From NCBI GenBank assembly GCA_039803925.1, contig JBDRZL010000007.1, forward strand, positions 1 to 64,000: a DNA stretch of 64,000 bases. Reading direction: 5' to 3'. Made by a program: the position numbers and the translations under genes. This document shows, piece by piece, positions 42,332 to 52,283 of this stretch; position 1 is the stretch's first letter; the number at the start of each line of letters is the position of its first letter. The notes below the pieces were generated by a model. That model saw nothing but the letters and a program-made list of their open reading frames with translations, was not told the origin of the DNA and made no database searches. The DNA is from a candidate division WOR-3 bacterium (GTDB lineage: Bacteria; Hydrothermota; Hydrothermia; Hydrothermales; JAJRUZ01).

Positions 42332-43558
42332 ATGCCAACTTTTGTATGGAAAGGAAGAACTCCTGAAGGAAGGGCAGTTGAAGGAGAGATGTCAGCAGAA
42401 TCCCAGCAGGAAGTAATTTCAGCTTTAAGAAAAAGAAATATCATACCAATTTCTGTAAATATTAAAGAAAAAAAGAAATTACCCTCTCTTGAAGACCTTT
42501 TTCCATCAAAAATAAAAGTTGATGAAATGGCTATGTTTACAAAACAGTTTGCAACAATGCTGGAAGCTGGTCTCCCTTTAATGGATGCTCTAAACACTCT
42601 TTATATTCAGACTAAAAATAGAACCCTTAAAAAAACAATAGGAAAAATTGCAGAAGACCTTGAAGGTGGTTATACTCTTGCAGATTCTATGAGAAAACAT
42701 AAAAAAGTCTTCTCTGACCTCTATGTTAATATGGTAGAAGCAGGAGAAAAAGGTGGTGCTTTAGGTGAGATACTCATACGTCTTGCTGAATACCTTGAAA
42801 AAACTGCTGATTTGCAGAGAAAAATTAAAGGTGCAATGGTTTACCCTGTTATAGTTTTAGTTGTAGCCATTGCAGCAACAGTAGCCCTACTTGTATTTGT
42901 TATTCCAACCTTTGCTAATCTTTATGAAGGCTTTGGTGCAGAACTTCCTTTTCTCACAAAGATGGTTATTGGGCTTTCCAATTTTGTTAAAAAATTTATT
43001 TTATTAATTATTTTATTTATTGTTGCAATTGTTGTGGGATTAAGAATGTGGTATGGAACAGATCCAGGAAAGGAAGTTATAGATAGAGTTATGTTAAAAT
43101 TTCCTATAATCGGTAACCTTATTCACAAACAGGCACTTTCAAGATTTTCAAGAACCCTTTCCACACTTTTAAGAAGTGGTGTTCCTTTAATAGACTCAAT
43201 GGACATAACATCCAAAACAACTGGAAACAGAGTTGTCCAGCATGCCCTGGAAAGAGCAAGAAATTCAATAAGAGAAGGATCAACAATTTCTTCACCCTTA
43301 CAAAAATCAGGAGTATTTCCTCCACTTGTTGTCCAGATGGTACACATAGGAGAGCAATCCGGAAATTTGGACGAAATGTTATTAAAAGTATCTGAGTTCT
43401 ATGATAAAGAAGTGGATGCAGCTGTGGATGCTCTTACATCAGCGCTTGAACCTCTAATTATGGTGGTACTTGGAGGGGTTGTTGGAACCATGGTTATAGC
43501 CATGTATTTACCTATATTCAAACTTATACCAACTTTAATGCAAAGCCTTTCTAAATAA
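42332..43558 (+). CDS. pilC: Type IV pilus inner-membrane platform protein PilC
   Basis: The 408-residue protein has two T2SSF/PilC domains. N-terminal MPTFVWKGRTPEGRAVEGEMSAESQQEV, LEAGLPLMDALNTLYIQTKN and MVEAGEKGGALGEILIRLAEYLE form the first; LRSGVPLIDSMDITSKTTGNRVVQ and MVHIGEQSGNLDEMLLKVSEFYD form the second. Three membrane helices lie near 170-195, 212-240 and 375-400. PilC anchors the assembly platform for the motor ATPase. PilB and PilT are not in the window. Confidence 0.95.
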   Translation: MPTFVWKGRTPEGRAVEGEMSAESQQEVISALRKRNIIPISVNIKEKKKLPSLEDLFPSKIKVDEMAMFTKQFATMLEAGLPLMDALNTLYIQTKNRTLKKTIGKIAEDLEGGYTLADSMRKHKKVFSDLYVNMVEAGEKGGALGEILIRLAEYLEKTADLQRKIKGAMVYPVIVLVVAIAATVALLVFVIPTFANLYEGFGAELPFLTKMVIGLSNFVKKFILLIILFIVAIVVGLRMWYGTDPGKEVIDRVMLKFPIIGNLIHKQALSRFSRTLSTLLRSGVPLIDSMDITSKTTGNRVVQHALERARNSIREGSTISSPLQKSGVFPPLVVQMVHIGEQSGNLDEMLLKVSEFYDKEVDAAVDALTSALEPLIMVVLGGVVGTMVIAMYLPIFKLIPTLMQSLSK

Positions 43559-43579
43559 GAAAAGAGAAAATAAAAGAGA

Positions 43580-45004
43580 TTGATAACAAAAAAATATGAT
43601 TATCTTTTAAGATTAGGTTTATTAACAAGACCTTTTATTGTATTTTTTTCTCTTTTTATAAGCTACTATTTTTTAAGAGAAATTTTTGAAATATCAATTT
43701 TGCCTTTTATCTTTATATTTTTATCTTCAGTAGTTCTTTCTCTTCTTTTTTATTATTCATCAAAAAAAGGAATAAAATCACCAATTATTTATCTTCTTGC
43801 TGATACTTTTCTCATAATAGGAATAATGCATTTTACAGGAGGTCCTGAAAGTGTATTTTCAATTCTTTTCTTTCTTGTAATAATAACTTCATCTCTTTAT
43901 TTTGAAAAAGAAAAATACTTTTATTTTTCAGTATTTTTACTTCTTTTATACAACTTATTTTTATTTTTATGGACCAAAGGAATAATAAAAAATCCTTTTG
44001 AGCTTGAATTTAAAACTGAAGAAATTTTATTAAGAGGTTATATCACAACATTATCCTTACTTATAGCCTCTTTATTATCTTACATTCTCTCTGAAAGAGC
44101 AAGAAGGGGAGAAAAGGAAGCTGAAAAGACTGATATCCTTGCAAGAGAAATACTTAGAAACCTTGGAGAAATTGTAATAGTTAAAAATGAAAAAGGAGAA
44201 ACAATTTTCAAAAACTCAGAAATTCCTGATCTTTTTTTAAATAATAAAAATATAAAAGAATTTAGCTATGACGGGAAACAGTATTCTTTGAATTATTCAT
44301 CTTTTGATTTATTTAAAGAAAAATTTGAAATTTATGTCTTAAGGGATATTACAAAGGAAAGAGAAATGGAACAAATTTTAAAGCAGAAAGAGAAAGAAAA
44401 ATTTTTAACAGAACTTTCCCATGGACTTGCTCATGAAATAAGAAATCCTCTTGCTGCAATTCAGGGAGCCATAACAACACTTTTAAAAGTAAAAGATGAA
44501 GATAAGAAGAAGCGTCTTATTGAACTTATTAAGAATGAAATTGAAAGACTTGATTTAATCATTAAAACCTTTCAAAATTATGCAAAAATTAAAAAAATAA
44601 AAAAGGAAAAAATATATTTAAAGAGTTTTATAAAAAGCTTAGCTTCAGAATTCGGAATAGAAAATATAGAATTTAAAAATGAGAAAGAGTACATTGAGGC
44701 AGAACCCTATTTAACTCAAATAGCTATCCAGAACCTCATAAGAAATGCTATTGAGGCTGTAAATGGAAATAGGGAAAAGGTAAAAGTTAAATTAATAGAA
44801 AATAAAATAATTATAGAAGATAAAGGGGAGGGAATACCTGAAGAGGAACTGGAAAAAGTTAAATATCCATTTTATACAACAAAACCAGGGGGTCTTGGAA
44901 TGGGTTTACCTCTTACTGAAAGAATCTGTGAATTACATGGTTTTAAACTTATTCTTAAAAGTGAAAAAGGTAAAGGTACAGAGGCAATAATTGAACTTGT
45001 ATGA
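43580..45004 (+). CDS. Membrane histidine kinase (PilS-like)
   Basis: The 474-residue protein begins at TTG (43580). Six hydrophobic helices occupy the first about 180 residues, a short PAS-like region follows, then HisKA with His285 in LSHGLAHEIRNPLAAIQGA and HATPase_c with N box LIRNAIEAVNGN, G1 IEDKGEGIP and G2 GGLGMGLPLTERI. This multi-TM plus kinase pattern resembles PilS. It overlaps the response regulator gene as ATGA, so the two form a pair, probably tuning sigma-54-dependent pilin transcription. Confidence 0.85.
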   Translation: MITKKYDYLLRLGLLTRPFIVFFSLFISYYFLREIFEISILPFIFIFLSSVVLSLLFYYSSKKGIKSPIIYLLADTFLIIGIMHFTGGPESVFSILFFLVIITSSLYFEKEKYFYFSVFLLLLYNLFLFLWTKGIIKNPFELEFKTEEILLRGYITTLSLLIASLLSYILSERARRGEKEAEKTDILAREILRNLGEIVIVKNEKGETIFKNSEIPDLFLNNKNIKEFSYDGKQYSLNYSSFDLFKEKFEIYVLRDITKEREMEQILKQKEKEKFLTELSHGLAHEIRNPLAAIQGAITTLLKVKDEDKKKRLIELIKNEIERLDLIIKTFQNYAKIKKIKKEKIYLKSFIKSLASEFGIENIEFKNEKEYIEAEPYLTQIAIQNLIRNAIEAVNGNREKVKVKLIENKIIIEDKGEGIPEEELEKVKYPFYTTKPGGLGMGLPLTERICELHGFKLILKSEKGKGTEAIIELV

Positions 45005-46281
45005 AAAGGAAGATTCTTGTTATAGATGATGAGAAATCAATTTTAGAGTGGATAAAAATTGCCCTGGAAGATAAATATGAAGTTTTAACTACAACCAATC
45101 CAGAACTGGCTTTGAATAAAATAAAAGAGGAAAAACCTGGACTTATTATAACAGATATTAAAATGCCAGGAATTTCAGGATTTGAAATTTTAGAAGAAGC
45201 AAAAAAAATTAATTTTAATATACCAGTTATAATGATAACTGCCTATGCATCCCTTGAATCCGTTATTGAAGCCTTCAGAAAAGGAGCTTCAGATTATCTC
45301 ATAAAACCTTTCTCAGAAGAAGAACTAATTTATAGGATTGAAAAATACTTACCTTTCATAAAAGAAGATAAAGAATTTATCGCAGTTGATGAAAAAACAC
45401 TTGAAGTAAAAAAACTCGCCTTAAAGGCTTCCTATTCTGATGTTCCTGTTTTTTTATATGGTGAAAGTGGAGTAGGAAAAGAAGTAGTGGCAAGATTCAT
45501 TCATAAAAATTCAAATAGAAAAGATAAAAATTTCGTAGCAGTAAACTGTGCAGCCCTACCTTCTGAACTCCTTGAATCAGAACTTTTCGGGTATAAAAAG
45601 GGAGCATTTACCGGTGCATTTAAAGATAAAAAAGGACTTTTAGAAATAGCTGATGGTGGTACTATTTTTCTTGATGAAATTTCAGAAATGCCTTTAAATC
45701 TTCAAAGCAAATTATTGAGGGTAATAGAAACAAAAGAAATAATACCAATAGGGTCTCTTGAATCAAAAAAAATAGATATAAAAATCATAAGCGCTACAAA
45801 TAAAGAACCGAAAGAGGCAATTAAAGAAGGTAAATTAAGGGAAGATTTATATTACAGATTATCAACCTTTCCTATATACATTCCGCCTCTAAGAGAAAGG
45901 AAAAATGATATACCAGCTTTAACTCAATACTTTCTTAAAAACTTATCAAGGAAAATGAAAAAAGAATTTGTCCTTGATGATGAGGTACTTAAGATTTTAA
46001 TGGAATATGAGTGGAGGGGAAATGTGAGGGAATTGGAAAATGTTATTGAAAGAGCCTGTATTATATGCGATGGTTTTATTATTAAAAAAGAACATTTACC
46101 CTTTGAAATTGTTGAAAAATCTGAAACTCAAAGAAGTTTAAAAGAACTTGAAGAAAAAATGATACTTAAAACCCTTGAAGAATTTAACGGAAATGTTAAG
46201 AAAGCAGCTCAAAAGCTTGGGTTGCATCCCTCAACTATATATAGAAAATTAAAAAAATTAAATAAGAAAAATGGAGAATAA
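45001..46281 (+). CDS. NtrC-family response regulator (PilR-like)
   Basis: The 426-residue protein has a receiver domain (phospho-Asp52 in IITDIKMPG, K near 105 in YLIKPF). Its AAA+ domain has Walker A GESGVGKE, the canonical contact loop GAFTGA, Walker B GGTIFLDE and sensor region DLYYRLSTFPIYIPPLRER. A Fis HTH (NVKKAAQKLGLHPSTIYRKL) lies at the C-terminus. It would activate sigma-54 promoters. It is paired with the PilS-like kinase and adjoins PilC; the name PilR is by context. Confidence 0.92.
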   Translation: MKRKILVIDDEKSILEWIKIALEDKYEVLTTTNPELALNKIKEEKPGLIITDIKMPGISGFEILEEAKKINFNIPVIMITAYASLESVIEAFRKGASDYLIKPFSEEELIYRIEKYLPFIKEDKEFIAVDEKTLEVKKLALKASYSDVPVFLYGESGVGKEVVARFIHKNSNRKDKNFVAVNCAALPSELLESELFGYKKGAFTGAFKDKKGLLEIADGGTIFLDEISEMPLNLQSKLLRVIETKEIIPIGSLESKKIDIKIISATNKEPKEAIKEGKLREDLYYRLSTFPIYIPPLRERKNDIPALTQYFLKNLSRKMKKEFVLDDEVLKILMEYEWRGNVRELENVIERACIICDGFIIKKEHLPFEIVEKSETQRSLKELEEKMILKTLEEFNGNVKKAAQKLGLHPSTIYRKLKKLNKKNGE

Positions 46282-47998
46282 CGAGAAATTAGCAAAAATA
46301 TTTAACAGGATGGCTGATGCTCTTGAATTCTTAGGTGAGATTCCCTTTAAAATTCAGGCTTACAGAAAAGCTGCAAGAACTCTTGAGAATCTTGATAAGG
46401 ATATATCAGAAATAGATGACTTTCAGAAACTACCAGGAATAGGAGAAGGTATAGCAAAAAAAATAAAGGAATTTCTTGAAACTGGCAAAATAAGTAAAGC
46501 TGAAGAAATTTTTTCAAAAATACCTGAAGGAATTCTGGATCTAATGCAGATACCCAATCTTGGTCCAAAAACCTTAGCTCTTTTAAATAAGGAATTTGGT
46601 GTTAGGAATTTGGAAACTTTAAAACAAGCCCTTGTTAACCCAAGAATAAAAACCCTCTTCGGAATGGGTGAAAAAAAGGTAGAAAATATTAAAAAAGGAA
46701 TAGAACTTTTCTTAAAGAGTAAAGAGAGATATCTTCTGGGAGAAGTTTACCCGATAGTAAATTCCCTTGTTAGTTTCCTAAAAGAAAATAAAAATGCTCT
46801 TATGGTAATACCTGCCGGTTCTTTTAGAAGATTCAAGGAAACAGTGGGAGATGTTGATATCCTTGTGACAACAAAAACTGAAGTTGATCTATCTGAATAT
46901 ATTACCCAATTCCCTAAAATTGAAAAAATCTACGCTATGGGACCTACAAAAACCTCCTTTGTTTTAAAAAATGGGCTGCAGGTGGATATAAGGGTTATTC
47001 CATCAGAATCAATGGGTGCTGCAATGCAATATTTTACAGGCTCAAAACAGCACAATATCCATTTAAGAACCATAGCAAAAAACCTCGGATTAAAAATAAG
47101 TGAATACGGAGTATTTAAAGGAGATAAGTTTATAGCAGGAAGAACAGAGGAAGAAGTTTATGGAACTTTGAAAATGCAGTGGATTCCACCTGAAATAAGG
47201 GAAGATGAGGGTGAAATTGAGCTTGCCTTAAAAGGTGAAATTCCTGAACTTATCGAATTCAGTGATATTAAAGGTGATCTCCACATTCATTCTGATTACT
47301 CTGATGGTCAATCTAAAATTTTTGAAATAAAAGAGGAAGCGAAGAAAAGGGGTTATAAGTATGTAGCAATATGTGACCACAGTCAGTCAGCAAAATATGC
47401 AAAGGGTTTAAATATTGAAAGACTGATGAAAAAAAAGGAAGAAATTAAAAAATTGAATGAGAAAGGTGATTATCCTTATTTGGTATTTGGGGCAGAAGTG
47501 GATATATTACCTGATGGGAAACTTGATTATCCTGATGAAGTTTTAAAAGAGATAGATTATGTAGTTGTATCTATACACACTGGTTTTAAAAAAGATAATA
47601 CAGAAAGAATAATTAAAGCTTTTGAAAATCCTTATGTTCATGCATTTTCCCATCCAACAGGAAGACTTATAGGCTCAAGGGAACCTTATGAAGCTAACTG
47701 GGATGAAGTTTTCAAAAAGGCAGGTGAAAAGAATATATGGATGGAGATAAACTCTTATTATGAGAGACTTGATCTTTCTCCTCCTTTGATAAAAAAAGCA
47801 AAAAAATATGGAATAAAATTTGTTATTGGGACAGATGCCCATCACTATAACCAGATGTGGATGATTGAGCTCGGTGTAGGAACAGCAAGAAGGGGTTGGC
47901 TTACTGCTCAGGATGTTATCAATACAAGAGATTTAGAAGAATTACTTGAATTGTTAAAAGCAAAAAAACTTAATAAGAATTATTTAAAAATTCAATAA
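46271..47998 (+). CDS. polX: DNA polymerase/3'-5' exonuclease PolX
   Basis: The 575-residue protein joins an X-family polymerase and a PHP domain. HhH motifs (PGIGEGIAKKIKEFLETG, LFGMGEKKVENIKKGI) lie in residues 1-140. The polymerase site AGSFRRFKETVGDVDILV has its Asp pair near 195-200. The C-terminal PHP nuclease begins GDLHIHSDYSDG near 336 and ends with the metal-site HH of VIGTDAHHYNQM. This pattern is standard for bacterial and some archaeal PolX in base excision repair. It overlaps the NtrC gene by 11 nt and the convergent M28 gene by 29 nt. Confidence 0.95.
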   Translation: MENNEKLAKIFNRMADALEFLGEIPFKIQAYRKAARTLENLDKDISEIDDFQKLPGIGEGIAKKIKEFLETGKISKAEEIFSKIPEGILDLMQIPNLGPKTLALLNKEFGVRNLETLKQALVNPRIKTLFGMGEKKVENIKKGIELFLKSKERYLLGEVYPIVNSLVSFLKENKNALMVIPAGSFRRFKETVGDVDILVTTKTEVDLSEYITQFPKIEKIYAMGPTKTSFVLKNGLQVDIRVIPSESMGAAMQYFTGSKQHNIHLRTIAKNLGLKISEYGVFKGDKFIAGRTEEEVYGTLKMQWIPPEIREDEGEIELALKGEIPELIEFSDIKGDLHIHSDYSDGQSKIFEIKEEAKKRGYKYVAICDHSQSAKYAKGLNIERLMKKKEEIKKLNEKGDYPYLVFGAEVDILPDGKLDYPDEVLKEIDYVVVSIHTGFKKDNTERIIKAFENPYVHAFSHPTGRLIGSREPYEANWDEVFKKAGEKNIWMEINSYYERLDLSPPLIKKAKKYGIKFVIGTDAHHYNQMWMIELGVGTARRGWLTAQDVINTRDLEELLELLKAKKLNKNYLKIQ

Positions 47999-48830
47999 AA
48001 CTTTTTATACCTTTAAAAACCTCAAAAAGTTTATCATAATTTAAAGTATCTGGTAAATCAAATTCTGAGTGATAAAAGGGATTTCTTAAAAAGGCAGTAT
48101 CAGTTATTAAAAGTGCCTTAATATTTCTTTTCCAGAAGGGATAATGGTCAGAAAAATTCATGTCAGGAATTATTGGAGGGAAAGCAAGATACTCTACATT
48201 TAGTTCTGTTTTCTCTTTAAAAATTTTGACAATTTTATTCATATAATTCCTTGATTTTAAATTACTGACAATGCCTATAAAATTTGCTTTATCAGGATAA
48301 AAGAAATTCAAAGGAAAGGGATACCTTTGAGAATTTTTTTCCTCAGAGTAATAACCTACTGATTCAAGAGATAACATAAGTTCAACCTTTTCTTTATTTT
48401 TAATAATTTCTTTAACATAAACTTCTGATCCCATAAGGGGGGAATTAAAAAAAGGTGGTTCCTCATTGGGGAAAAATAAAAACCTTATATCCTTTTTAAA
48501 TTCTATCTGTGAAAAATATTTTATTATTTCAATTAAAACAGAAACAGCACTTGCATTATCATCAGCACCTTTTGAACCATATACACTATCATAATGTGCA
48601 CCTATTATAAAAATTTTGTTAGAAAGAACATTTTTTTTAACTTCAATAATAAAAACATCACAACCATAGGATTTATAATTAATTTCCCTTATATCAAAAT
48701 TTAAATTTTTGATGTTTTCTATAATGTAATCTTTAGCTTTTATATAATTTTTATATTTAAAAACATTTCTCTCCCCGATTTCACCTGCAAGAACTTCTAC
48801 ATGTTTTTTTAAAATTTCCTTTAGATTAAT
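47970..48830 (-). CDS. M28-family aminopeptidase; no canonical start codon
   Basis: The full homologous frame (286 residues) opens at 48830 or later, just inside the 3' end of the alcohol dehydrogenase gene. It contains the zinc ligands in GAHYDSVYGSKGADDNASAV, EE of FFPNEEPPFF, SLESVGYYSEE, and the distal His in NFSDHYPFW. No ATG, GTG or TTG occurs in frame between an in-frame TGA and the ATG at 48434, and starting there would delete the first zinc ligands. The best guess is ATT at 48830; a sequence error or a decayed gene cannot be excluded. No signal peptide is visible. Confidence 0.7.
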   Translation of the reverse strand: MNLKEILKKHVEVLAGEIGERNVFKYKNYIKAKDYIIENIKNLNFDIREINYKSYGCDVFIIEVKKNVLSNKIFIIGAHYDSVYGSKGADDNASAVSVLIEIIKYFSQIEFKKDIRFLFFPNEEPPFFNSPLMGSEVYVKEIIKNKEKVELMLSLESVGYYSEEKNSQRYPFPLNFFYPDKANFIGIVSNLKSRNYMNKIVKIFKEKTELNVEYLAFPPIIPDMNFSDHYPFWKRNIKALLITDTAFLRNPFYHSEFDLPDTLNYDKLFEVFKGIKSFIEFLNNSY

Positions 48831-49987
48831 GTTTTTTCAAATATTTCAAAGAAATCTCTTTCTTCAATTTTTTCAGGGAAAAATTTTGGAAATTTTCCTG
48901 AAAGAAAATTGTATTCTTTCCAGAATAATTCAAAATCACTTTTTTCTATTCCATAATTTTTAAAATTTCTTGGCAAATTTATTTCCTTATAAAACTTATC
49001 CATATAATCAATTATTTCATCAAAATCCGGATTTTCTTTTTCCATTATAAAAGAAAAAAGTTCCTTTATATTATCTTTTCTTTTTTTAAAACTATAACTT
49101 AACCATGGAATCAAAAGTATGGCGAGACCTGCTGGATGAGGAACATTGTCATAAAAACCGGATACAATATGCTCAAGCCAGTGCATTTCATGAAAACCAC
49201 CTATTCCCCTTGTTGCTACTCCTGAAAGAGCAAGACTTGCTAAAAGATGCATATTCTCCCTTGCTTTAATATCTTCAGGATTTTTTATTAATGTTTTTAT
49301 AGATTCAATTACCTTTTTAATGTAAAATTTTGCAACCCCCTTTATAAGGACGCCTTCTTCTTTTGAGGTAACAAAGGGCTCTAAGATGTGAGTTATTATA
49401 TCAATTGAACAAAGAGCAAGATAATCTTTATCAAGAGTTTTAGATAAAATTGGGTCAACAATTGAAAATTTCGGAAATATTTTTTCATCAAAAATTCCCC
49501 ATTTTCTTTTTTCATCAATATTTGTAATAATTGCTGAAGAATTAATTTCTGAACCAGTAGCCGGAGTTGTTGGAATAAGACATACAGGGAGTGTTTCATT
49601 TTCCGGACTTTTTTGAAGCATTGTATAATCCCATATTTTACCTTCGTTTGTGGCAATTATAGAAATTGCCTTAACCGCATCCATGACACTTCCCCCTCCA
49701 AAACCCAAAAGAGCATTTATTTTATTTTCTCTTACAATTAACCTCGTTTCTTCAATTTCATAAGTTTTGGGATTTGGAGATATTTTATCATAATGAATAA
49801 ATTCTATTTTAAAAGATTTACAAATTTCTTTTATTTTATCAAGAAATCCATACCTTCTTGCGAAATTTCTTCCTGTTACAATTAAAATTCTATTTCCAAG
49901 TAAAGGTAAAACTTCTACTAATTTTTTTTCTAAAATACCTGTTCCAAAACTGTATTTTACAGGTAAAAAAATATTAAAGGACTTCAA
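48821..49987 (-). CDS. Iron-containing alcohol dehydrogenase
   Basis: The 388-residue group III alcohol dehydrogenase has the NAD-binding LLGFGGGSVMDAVKAIS, and the PTTPATGSEINSSAI loop. Iron ligands are in the GGFHEMHWLEHIVSGFYDNVPHPAGLAI segment (three His plus an upstream Asp). It is closest to butanol/lactaldehyde-type enzymes and reduces aldehydes or oxidises alcohols. It follows glmS by 1 nt in a leftward unit beginning with pilM. Confidence 0.9.
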   Translation of the reverse strand: MKSFNIFLPVKYSFGTGILEKKLVEVLPLLGNRILIVTGRNFARRYGFLDKIKEICKSFKIEFIHYDKISPNPKTYEIEETRLIVRENKINALLGFGGGSVMDAVKAISIIATNEGKIWDYTMLQKSPENETLPVCLIPTTPATGSEINSSAIITNIDEKRKWGIFDEKIFPKFSIVDPILSKTLDKDYLALCSIDIITHILEPFVTSKEEGVLIKGVAKFYIKKVIESIKTLIKNPEDIKARENMHLLASLALSGVATRGIGGFHEMHWLEHIVSGFYDNVPHPAGLAILLIPWLSYSFKKRKDNIKELFSFIMEKENPDFDEIIDYMDKFYKEINLPRNFKNYGIEKSDFELFWKEYNFLSGKFPKFFPEKIEERDFFEIFEKTLI

Positions 49988-49988
49988 A

Positions 49989-51809
49989 CTATTCTACAGT
50001 TACACTTTTAGCAAGATTTCTTGGTTTATCAACATCACAGCCGCGTAAAAGAGCTACATGATAGGCAAAAAGCTGAAGGGGAATTATGGCAATAAGAGGT
50101 TGAAGCAAATAGATGGTATCTGGAATTGGTATAAAATCCTTTGATAATTCCTTTAGAAAATTATCACCAAATGTTCCTATAGATATAATTGGCGCTTCCC
50201 TTGCTTTAACTTCCTCTATATTTGAAATCATTTTATCATAAAGTTCATTTTTGGGAGAAATGGCAACAACCGGAAAATCTTTATCTAAAAGGGCTATTGG
50301 ACCGTGTTTCATTTCACCAGCAGCATAACCTGTAGCATGTATATATGAAATTTCTTTTAATTTCAAAGCACCTTCAAGAGCAGTGGGATAAAGCAATCCT
50401 CTACCAAGAAACATCATATTTCTAACACTATAAAACTTCTTTGCCAGTTCTGAAATCTCGTCTTCCCTACCAAGAATAAATCTCATCTTATCAGGAATTT
50501 TTTTTAGTTCATTTATTATTTCTTTAAATTCCTTTTTATCAACTGTCCCTTTTAAAAGCCCAATTTCAAGAGTTATTGCAAGAAGATAAAAAAGCTCTGA
50601 AGTGTAAGCTTTTGTGGAAGCAACCCCAATTTCAGGACCTGCATTCAAATAAACTCTGAAATCTGATTCTCTATCTATTGTGCTGTTTTTAACATTTACA
50701 AGGGATAATACTGGAATTGAAAGCTCTTTAGCTTTTCTGAGACCTGCAAGAGTATCTGCAGTCTCTCCTGATTGAGAAATACTTATACAGATTGCATTTT
50801 TATTGGAAACAGGCTCTTTATATCTGAATTCAGAAGAAAGTTCACACTCGGTAAAGGAGTTGACAAAACCTTGAAATAGGTGTTTGCCATAAAGTCCTGC
50901 ATGATAACTTGTTCCAGCTGCCTGGATTATTATGTGATCAGCCTTTAAAAGAGCATTTTTAGCACCATTTGATAAAACAGAAATATTATCATTTTCATCT
51001 ATAACCCTCATCAGATTTTCTTCAATAACTCTTGGTTGTTCGTGAATTTCCTTAAGCATATAATGAGGGTATCCTCTTTTCTCAATCATATCCTCTCTCC
51101 ACTCCACATAAGTAGCTCTCCTTTTTTTCCTTTCACCACTAAAATCGTAAAATTCTACCTTATCCTCTTTCAAAATAACTATCTCACCATCTCCCATTGT
51201 AACTATCCTTCTTGTATGAGACAAAATTGCAGGTATATCTGAAGCAATCATATTTTCGTTTTTACCAATACCGACTATTAAAGGGGAACCCATTCTCACC
51301 CCTATAATCTTGTCAGGATGAAATTTGTTTATAATAGCAAGAGCAAAGGAACCTTTAAGTTTATTAACTGTTTTTAAAACACTTTCCAAGAGATTCCCCT
51401 CATAATATTCTTCAAGAAGATGAGCTATAACTTCGGTATCAGTATCAGATGTAAATCTATGTTTTTTTTCAAGTTTCTTCTTTAACTCTCTAAAATTTTC
51501 AATTATTCCATTATGAACAACTGCAAAAATTCTCTTACAATCTACATGGGGATGAGCATTTTCATCTGTTGGCTTTCCATGGGTTGCCCATCTCGTGTGT
51601 CCTATAGCTATTTTGGAGGGAATAGGTAAACCATTTAAAAGTTTCGAAAGCTCACTTATTCTACCTGCTTTTTTTCTTATAAATAACTCTCCATTTATTA
51701 TACTTGCAAAACCTGCTGAATCATAACCCCTATATTCTAATTTTTCTAAACCTACTATAATTACACTATCTACATCTTTATTACCAATATATCCAACAAT
51801 TCCACACAT
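49989..51809 (-). CDS. glmS: Glutamine-fructose-6-phosphate aminotransferase
   Basis: The 606-residue enzyme has the N-terminal nucleophile Cys2 (MCGIVGYIGNKDVD) and GLEKLEYRGYDSAG, ATHGKPTDENAHPH (glutaminase domain), then two SIS domains with CISISQSGETADTLAGL and GPEIGVASTKAYTSE, ending NLAKSVTVE. It makes glucosamine-6-phosphate for peptidoglycan and lipid A or LPS. It lies right behind pilP where pilQ is usually found. Confidence 0.97.
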   Translation of the reverse strand: MCGIVGYIGNKDVDSVIIVGLEKLEYRGYDSAGFASIINGELFIRKKAGRISELSKLLNGLPIPSKIAIGHTRWATHGKPTDENAHPHVDCKRIFAVVHNGIIENFRELKKKLEKKHRFTSDTDTEVIAHLLEEYYEGNLLESVLKTVNKLKGSFALAIINKFHPDKIIGVRMGSPLIVGIGKNENMIASDIPAILSHTRRIVTMGDGEIVILKEDKVEFYDFSGERKKRRATYVEWREDMIEKRGYPHYMLKEIHEQPRVIEENLMRVIDENDNISVLSNGAKNALLKADHIIIQAAGTSYHAGLYGKHLFQGFVNSFTECELSSEFRYKEPVSNKNAICISISQSGETADTLAGLRKAKELSIPVLSLVNVKNSTIDRESDFRVYLNAGPEIGVASTKAYTSELFYLLAITLEIGLLKGTVDKKEFKEIINELKKIPDKMRFILGREDEISELAKKFYSVRNMMFLGRGLLYPTALEGALKLKEISYIHATGYAAGEMKHGPIALLDKDFPVVAISPKNELYDKMISNIEEVKAREAPIISIGTFGDNFLKELSKDFIPIPDTIYLLQPLIAIIPLQLFAYHVALLRGCDVDKPRNLAKSVTVE

Positions 51810-52280
51810 TTATTGAATTTTCTCTCTCTTTAATTCATACTTCACTGTTATAGGAACACCATAGGCAGTTATCTCCACAATTACCTCTTTATCTCTTATA
51901 TCCTTCACATAACCATTCCTTACAGCATCTCCCTGCCTTATTGTATAACTTCTTCCATCAGGAGCTTCAAAAAGGGCAACATTACCTTTTGGTCCTTTCA
52001 TTATTCCAACTAACTTAAGATTAGAAAGATCAACAACTTCTTCTTGAGTTCTTTTATAACCTTTACCTACAAGAGAAAGGAAAGGATCCCTTCTGTTTCC
52101 AGGATCATAGTTATATCCCTTGGGCAAAAGTTCCTCTTTTAACTTAACTGTATCTATTTCTTGGCCAAGAATAAAACCAGGCTTAGGAGATTCCTTTGCA
52201 ACATCCACCTTTCCTCTTTTTTCCTTTTTGCAACTAACTGCAAATATAATTAGAAAAATTAAAAGAATACCCTTTTTCAT
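51810..52280 (-). CDS. pilP: Type IV pilus assembly lipoprotein PilP
   Basis: The 156-residue protein has a lipoprotein signal (MKKGILLIFLIIFAVSC, lipobox ending Cys17). A Pro/charged linker follows, then the PilP beta domain with GNRRDPFLSLVG and LKLVGIMKGPKGNVALFEAPDGRSYTIRQGDAVRNG. It links the inner-membrane PilNO complex to the outer-membrane secretin. It is followed by glmS with no pilQ. Confidence 0.92.
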   Translation of the reverse strand: MKKGILLIFLIIFAVSCKKEKRGKVDVAKESPKPGFILGQEIDTVKLKEELLPKGYNYDPGNRRDPFLSLVGKGYKRTQEEVVDLSNLKLVGIMKGPKGNVALFEAPDGRSYTIRQGDAVRNGYVKDIRDKEVIVEITAYGVPITVKYELKREKIQ

Positions 52281-52283
52281 CTT

